From assembly GCA_963070105.1 (NCBI GenBank), contig OY718804.1:11299817-11363816 (forward strand): a stretch of 64,000 bases of DNA, in the 5' to 3' direction. The translations under genes were made by a program, and so were the position numbers. Source of the DNA: Litomosoides sigmodontis. Lineage: Eukaryota > Nematoda > Chromadorea > Rhabditida > Onchocercidae. Below are positions 57,299 through 64,000 of this stretch, piece by piece (within the stretch, counting starts at the first letter, position 1; each line of letters starts with the position of its first letter). Below the pieces are notes generated by a model that worked only from the letters and a program-made list of their open reading frames with translations, did not search any database and was not told the DNA's origin.

Positions 57299-59885
57299 CG
57301 CGTTGGATTTTAATCTAAAAGTGATAAATTCGCTTTTTGTTCTCTTTACAAATACATTTAAAATTTTACAAGATCATTGTGGTGAAAGTTTTTTTAAATT
57401 ATTAGAGTGGACTATACTTCATTAGCAGTGATGAAAACAAAATGGAAGAAAGAACGAAGATTGCTAGCGATTAGCCATTTCTGTAAATGAACAATTAAAA
57501 TTTGTACTTTAAAGCGATCGGATTATAAAAGATGACGACGAATATTCAACTCATTTAAAACTCATTACACTGCTAATAGTCGTCTAAGGATAATACGAAC
57601 ATTGCTTCGTAATTGCCAACGATCAAATCACTTTCGCAGTAAATTTCCTCGTTAAATTTTAAGAGAGGAAGTGGCATTTGATACCGTTGCATGAAAGAAG
57701 TGCTTCGAACACGTCAACTGACCTTACGTCTTTAAAGGAATTAGCAAAAGCTTACTAATCAACTAAGTTGGAACATTTCCTTCGCCTTTACTCCTGCTGG
57801 TACAGTATTTTTGTACAGTGTTTATGTGTATTCCATCATTATTCATCTCCCTCTGCTCTGTCTCTCTGCCCCCTGTCTCTCTCCTTCTGTCATTAAATTG
57901 GAAATGCATAACTTACTCATTTCTATTAAGCCTTACCAGGCACTCACCATCTGCTTCATTTTCCAACAAATAGAACAGAATGAATGCAGCTTAGATGATA
58001 TTCCGAGCATCAATTTTCATATGAATCAATGTTTATTCGTTCGATAAGCTCTCACAAATTAATTAAACCCCTAGTCATGTGTTTGCTTATTAACACAGTA
58101 TCATTCTGGTCTTTTTACACAAATTATTAAATTCTATCATTTCATTGCTGTGTGAAAGTAGTTACGTAGTTTTTAAAAAGCTTAGTTTTTAGACTGAAAT
58201 AACTTAGTACCAAACATGAGTTCAGATTATTTTGGTCGTCTAGAACTCTTGTTTGTTTGATGTTTAGTGGCAATCGATTGTTACATTGTAGAATATTCTC
58301 GATGTCAAAATTCACAATTTTTTCTCGAACGGTTTTAAAACGCGAAAAAAACGTGACGCACAGCACGGTAATGAAATATAAATAAATTATCACTGGCAGA
58401 AGAATTTTAATCGATAATTATGATTATTTATTTTAAGGCATTTTCAATTTAGTTATTGAGCGCTGTTTTCTAAATTTAATTTACGGCAGAAATATTGAAT
58501 AATAAATTTTTATTATTTTTCCATCTTACAGAGATAGAATAAAGTTTTGGTCTTTACATTTAATGGTACACATACCAATAGCTTGCTGAGAAATGAAGCT
58601 CTACCAGATATCTGTTTTACATATATATATTCTGATGGAACTCCATTTCAAATAAATTTTAAAAAATGATTAATGCAAAAATTGGGTTAATCAAAAAGCT
58701 TTCAGCGAACTGCTATTGAAGAAATGAATCGACGTAACTTACACCTAGTCGGGCATATCTATTGGATGATATAAATGCGTTATAAGAAATAATTCTTGAA
58801 AAAACCAGGGAATGTGTGGAAACTGTCATAAACTGGACTTGAAATGTGTTGTAAATGAAATTATGCAATCCTGAAAATTGCAATCGGAAAACCACTGTGA
58901 CAAAAACATTTTACTGTGGCTTAACTATCATTGCTACTCTATCGGGCTCATTTACTGGAATGCTGTTTCTGGATGATCGTCCCGCATCATTCAACAATAT
59001 ACCTGAAAACAATAAGTACCACAAGTGGACAATGCACCAATACCACCAATCATTAGCATCATTTCAATTCAAACCTGTAATTAGGAACTTAATAAGTTTA
59101 GAAGCAAAGAAATGAAGTGGCTTTTCTGACTTCATCTATTGAATAAGATGAAGTGAAAAAAACTAATTGAAATTTTCGAAAGATTTCATGCGCAAAATGA
59201 ATATTAATCTTGCGTTGACACTGTTAATCTCACTGATCCATTTGTTAAAATTATCACAACTTTTTGCATGGCGTGGAAACTGTCAAGCGTCTTCCGTCTG
59301 AACTACCCCTCATTGAAAATTCTCGATTAAGTTACATTGCTAAGAATGAATTTGAGAGGGTAATTAGAAAAATGGGAAAGCAAAACTAACTGAAACTTCT
59401 AACGCAAATAGATCCGCTGAGTTGAGCACCTGGCAAACACCTACATGTGCCTAATTCACAAACTGATAAGCCTTCCATGAAACTGACACACTGCTGCGTA
59501 AACTCACACGGTCCACCTATTGACCTTAGCGCTGCAATTACGGCTCCGATTCGAATTTTTTCAATTGAAAAAGACGAAGTGAAAAGTTGAAAAAATGATT
59601 GATCCTTTCATTTAATAATTTATGTTACAAAAGGTCTGTTGTAAAATCGGATTAAAATTGTATGGAATAAAGCCAGGTAAAGGTTATATATTAAAAGCAT
59701 GTCAGCTTAGCAACTAATAGTCAAGCACAAATTATAAAATTCTGCGGGGATTATTATAGGAGGTAAAATGGGGAAAATTTTAGTATCGTCAGGAAGATAT
59801 TGCACTAATTTTTCTTTCCTGAATTTCTCTTTTCATTCTCAAATATTTCCGTTGAACAAGAAGTGCTGAACACAAACGAGTAACA
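57299..59885. other. Intergenic between flp and the EB-module gene
   Basis: Contains the flp promoter side and the EB gene's 3' flank. A minus-strand ATG frame at 58142-58393 (83 codons) starts with a hydrophobic run (MIIYLYFITVLCVTFF), and a plus-strand frame lies at 58855-59115. Both lack introns, domains and supporting signals, so I do not call them. Confidence 0.35.
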
Positions 59886-62800
59886 TTAAATTTTTGTGAA
59901 TTTCAAAACATATGGGACTTGAGTGGTATAAGATAACCGCAAATGAATTTTACTTCCCGACAAAACCGGAAGCATCATACTGGTATATTGAGGAGGACAG
60001 CAAACATTGTTGTAGCAATGATAGCCGTGTCCACATTGACCATTTATACAGGCACTTATAGGTCCGGTGTGATCCGGACATAATCTAGTTTCTGAAAATT
60101 TGCTTTGTGGTGAAGTTCCGGACAAGATGATTCGTTGGATTGTATCTAAAAGTTATGAAGACTTTCTAAAATTCATTTTAAGAATTTCACCAGAGGAAGT
60201 AGACCATGAATTGTAATCAACATGTCGTTCGGAAAGGAATGATGTTTGTATCGGACTATATAATCGTGCTCTTAAAGCACAGCAGGAACCGAAAATCAAA
60301 GCAGTTCCTACTGGACAAGCTCCATCTGCCGGAGAACTGAATATCGTTCCCCGACCACCGCATTCCTTGAAGCATAGCGGAGTTGCACCTTCTTTGAAAC
60401 ATCTGTTACCGGCTGGGCACTGATCACCTGCAATATGCAAATGAATGTGGAAGTGATAAGAGCAAAGATTGTAAAAATCGGTTAACACTATCGGCAAAGA
60501 TAATAAATCTAAATTTCGACAAATACATTTCCGTATCAATGAACATTGCTGATCTACATGCGATTTGTTATGTGCAGTTTACGTGAAGTCCTTTTTAATC
60601 CATTTTTAATCATGCTGAGTGAAGCTTCTCTTAGTTGGCTCTTAATTGTACAATTTAATAAGTTGTCTATGTTGCAAGTTGCTTAATAACAGTATTGGAA
60701 AAAAGGACTTAATGTAAATTTTTGTTGAAATCGAATTCTTGCTTTCTTCGAATTAGATATTACATTAGAAAACAACCTGGCTCAATACACGGACCAACAG
60801 GGCCTGTTAGTGGACAGCAAGAATTTGTTGTGGAATCGCATTGAAAACCACCATCTGGACACTGCCCAGCAACACATGGCCCAAGAGCATAGTTAAGATT
60901 GGAGCATCGGAAAGTTGTGTTGCCAGTTTGAGGACAGCATTGACCATTTACGCATGCATGACCAGTTGGGCATAAGCCATTGATGCAAGTGCCGATCGCC
61001 GGAGCATTATTTGGACAAGTGCCTATAGTGGTTAGTCTTTGAGGAGTAGGAATACGGGCCAATAATTTCGTTGTTTAAATCAGCCAAACTTTGCTAAATT
61101 TAACCCAAGTATTTGAAAATATCGTAAGTTGCAACAATTTTGAGATGTAAAATCAAAATGTAATGTTACCAGGGATGATATTAGGGATAGTATTTGTCAG
61201 GCAGCACAAATTCCCGGTGGTACAAACAAAACCCGCACCACACTGTCCAAGGATACATGCGCCAGCAGATGGTGAACCATCGAGACATCGAGGTGTATTG
61301 CTTGATATGTTGCAACACAGTCCTAAAATTGAGCAACAAGCTGAAGGAAACAGTGACGAAGCTTTTGGAATACCTACCGCATGTAAAGTGTGAAGTGTTA
61401 CTTATGAAGAAGTCATTCGGCGATTGGTCAATAAGCTAGCAGTGGTAGTTACTCAACTGTCCAGCACTGCTCTAAGCTTCACTATGGTTTCATATAGACA
61501 ATGATTTCAGTTGATTTGACTGGACAGTTCATTCCTAATTATGACTGCTGGAGTAGATAAAAAGATGACAAATGTGTCAAATGGTTTGAAATTCGAGCAC
61601 TTCTCAAGGCCAAAGTGTGAAAGAGTGGTATCGACCAAGTTCAAACATCATCGCTAATATTTTCTGGTGATTCAATCATTCAGTGCTACTAAATTCGTCG
61701 TTTTTCCTCTGCAACCACCTATGTGGTCAGACTTCAAGTGATGTTATTCTGCAGGAGAAATGTAGAAATCAAATGACATCCCTCCAGAGACATGTCAGAT
61801 GGACTCATCATTATCAACAAATGACCGAATCATACCGTTTATACACGTAAATGAAGAACCACACTGGCCAAGAATACAAGCCCCCGCTGCTTGGGTTCCG
61901 TCTGCGCAAACTGAAATTTTCTTCCCTCAACAAAGTAGAAGTGTTGAAAAAATGATAAGCAAAGCAAAATTCCGTGACATTTCAAAGCAGCCATAAAAGA
62001 TTGAAATTTTCACTATAAATTTTTACATTTTTTTTTCAGTGCACAAGAAACGGAAAGAAATTCGATGTGAATTTATTTTAAAAAATTGCCAAACGAATAG
62101 CCGAATCCGTGAATGCTTGATTGGAAGTGAAGTAGTGCATGTTTTCTCTAATAGCTACACCACAGTTCTTCAACTATCTTACTGCGCTCCACAAAGATGG
62201 ATGAACATACGAAACGGATTTTTCATTGGGTTAGCAGTGCTGCTTATCACTGTTCCATAATCATTTGATGGACAGCAGATGTTTCCAGGTGAGCAAAGAT
62301 AGCCACGAGCGCAGCGCATATTAATGCACGTCCCAACCGGTGATCCACCATTTGCGCATCCATCTATTAAAATTGCTCAATTCTCGTTCAATAAATTTAA
62401 ATACTCGTCAAATTTGAACGAGTATCGAAATTTTGAAGGAAATGTGGACAAAAAAATCGTTATAAATTATGCAACAAAAGTTACTTTTTCCTTTTACATT
62501 GAACTAAAGTATTAAAGACGTACGAAAAGCCACAGGATTGTACGCTGATTGCATCTGATTCGACATTGAAAATGGGAATTGACTGGTGTGAAATGATTGC
62601 TGCTGATATAGTGATGGAGCGGCATAGGGATGGTTTGCAAAAGATGTACCTTTAATTTGCACAAGGCAATTAAAATTTCTAGTAATCAAAACACCACTCT
62701 TACCTGCTCATTAAGCGAAACTCCTAGGTAACAATATGCTATATGAAGGATTACTACTTACTGCTAGAAGAATTTATGTAAACGAATTTCTGTTGATAAT

Positions 62801-63231
62801 TTGCTCAAGCCTTCACTGAACGACGACCACCCTGCATTCCTAACATTTTGAGTGTTTCCTTATCTTAAGAAAACTTCTTTCAATGTATTCTACCTCTAAA
62901 GTGTGCATTTGAGATGGTTAAGAAATATCTGAGGTATAAGTGGCGCATATTTTTCAGACTCGAAATAGAGAAATCAAATGACATTTAATTCATCAAAGTT
63001 TTTATTCCACCTTTACATGTGCAATACGTCCTAGAAATTAATCAATTGCTTTAGAATCTCGGGGATGTGAGGTGAGGTCACTTGTTCAAGTAGAAAAGGA
63101 TTTACCAGTGGATGAAGTACAGCAGTAGCCGTTATTGCAAGTTCCTCGATGACACGGGTTGTTCTGAGAACACTGCACAAATGTGCATGCAATGCTACCC
63201 AGCGCACTTGGCGATGCCTGCGCGTAATGAT
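59886..63231 (-). CDS. Secreted protein with repeated CC-ended EB-like cysteine modules (5' end not found)
   Basis: Extracellular modular protein of a type common in nematodes (EB / CC-motif cysteine repeats). Exons (minus): 63231-63106, 62649-62524, 62363-62211, 61910-61836, 61322-61170, 61022-60777, 60427-60191 and 60091-59886 (TAA). Every internal intron is phase 1 and every internal exon a multiple of three. Modules follow the pattern C, about 5-9 residues, C-x3-C-x2-G-x3-C, then CC: GTCINMRCARGYLC with NICC; GACILGQCGSSFTCINGLCC, across a splice; GACILGQCGAGFVC with NLCC; GTCINGLCPTGHACVNGQCC; GPCVAGQCPDGGFQC with SCC; SACINGQCGHGYHC with VCC. The exon at 63231 carries a related CSQNNPCHRGTCNNGYCC. 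Exon 62649 is a cysteine-free Gln/Ser/Pro linker. Exon 60427 is a divergent module. No ATG or signal peptide is found before 63231, so the first exon lies further right. Confidence 0.9.
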
Positions 63232-64000
63232 CTGAAAAACGTGATAACACCGCAATTCGCCTTTGTGCCCGTCAATTAGCAGCTAGCCTTACTTCTTTTT
63301 CAAGCACGCTATACTTCGTAAGAATTCTTCGCGGATGATGTCTTTCACTGATTACCGCAATACGACGCTGATAAATTATCACTCACTGCGGTTTAGTCAG
63401 ACATAATGCAACATTCAATCTTGCTTCTGTCTTGCGTGGAACGATAGGATGGACAGTATCTGTTATCAAGTAGAAATTAAACTTCCCGCCAGTACTTTCT
63501 CACGATGTAATAGAATTGCTTTCTTTTTGAGGAAAAAAATGACAGTAGCATTTTACTATATCACCGAAAATATTCCAATAATTATCAAAGCTGTGGTTTG
63601 TAAATTTCGACAAGTATGTTTTGATGTGAATTGAGGTCCGATCCGTGTCCCCACAAAATTACATTGTAAATGAAGAGTTCTCGGTTTCTGAATTAAGAGC
63701 TTTGTGAATGAAGTTCTGAAGAGGCCTTCCGAATAGTTTGCATTGTCGAAGAAGAGTGAACTGAATAAACAAAATCTTTTTCCTGCAATGGATTGAGACG
63801 AATGCATTCTTGCGGGAAGTCCGCTGTAATAGATGTTTTCTTTGCACCCATATCCTTCCCAAAAATTTCCATTTTCCGCTTCACTGATTTTTGAGGAATC
63901 TTTGCATTCCGCCCGCGAACATTTTCAACCGAGTCGCAGTGGATCATCCACAAAGCTGACTTACCTATTCTATTATCTACCTCAGCGAGTGTTGGAGCAG
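63232..64000. other. Right edge with a possible exon
   Basis: Minus-strand frame 63953-63693 (86 codons, TAA-ended) has coding-like composition: Lys/Arg-rich (NAKIPQKSVKRKMEIFGKD) and then Ser-rich, without cysteines. It does not match the EB gene in style. At the very edge, a minus-strand CTGAG/GTAGAT may be a donor of an exon continuing outside. The first exon of the EB gene could also be here or beyond. Confidence 0.3.

Overview
The window is eukaryotic: AT-rich DNA with genes split into many small exons by short GT-AG introns, most acceptors ending in a pyrimidine run plus TTTCAG or similar. The gene families point to a nematode. They include an FMRFamide-like neuropeptide precursor resembling flp-25, a TWK-type two-pore potassium channel, a secreted protein built of CC-ended EB-like cysteine modules, and a compact ataxin-2. 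A CLOCK-type bHLH-PAS gene, which to my knowledge C. elegans lacks, suggests a lineage away from Caenorhabditis, possibly Dorylaimia (clade I). That placement is inference. Exon ends were read by hand and may be off by 1-2 bases.

Layout. Plus strand: the 3' end of an unidentified gene (116-1368), a K2P/TWK potassium channel in about 16 exons (about 3233-10504), and a small secreted ten-cysteine protein (12389-13107). Minus strand, read right to left from the right edge: an EB-module secreted protein (59886-63231 and probably beyond), flp-25 (56577-57298), a doubtful membrane or secreted gene (51750-52905) with a possible further exon near 49.6-49.8 kb, a TBC1D10-like RabGAP (45949-49392), ataxin-2 in 25 exons (34965-43927), a TBC1D5-like RabGAP (28081-about 32730), two 3' exons of an unidentified gene (23020-23385), and CLOCK (14465-18417, first exon not found).

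The genes do not form one pathway. Neuronal and secretory functions are common: channel, neuropeptide, clock transcription factor and two Rab GTPase-activating proteins flanking ataxin-2. Spacing of about 2 kb between the RabGAP and ataxin-2 genes argues against a tight operon.

Best leads: the CLOCK orthologue with an apparent 23-nt intron and a GC-AG intron; an approximately 390-residue cytoplasmic loop in the K2P channel carrying a PQITVS calcineurin-docking-like motif, as in vertebrate TRESK; the flp-25 precursor, hidden in a frame overlapped by longer open frames; a decayed tandem copy of an exon inside the TBC1D10-like gene; and an EB-module array whose introns are all phase 1.
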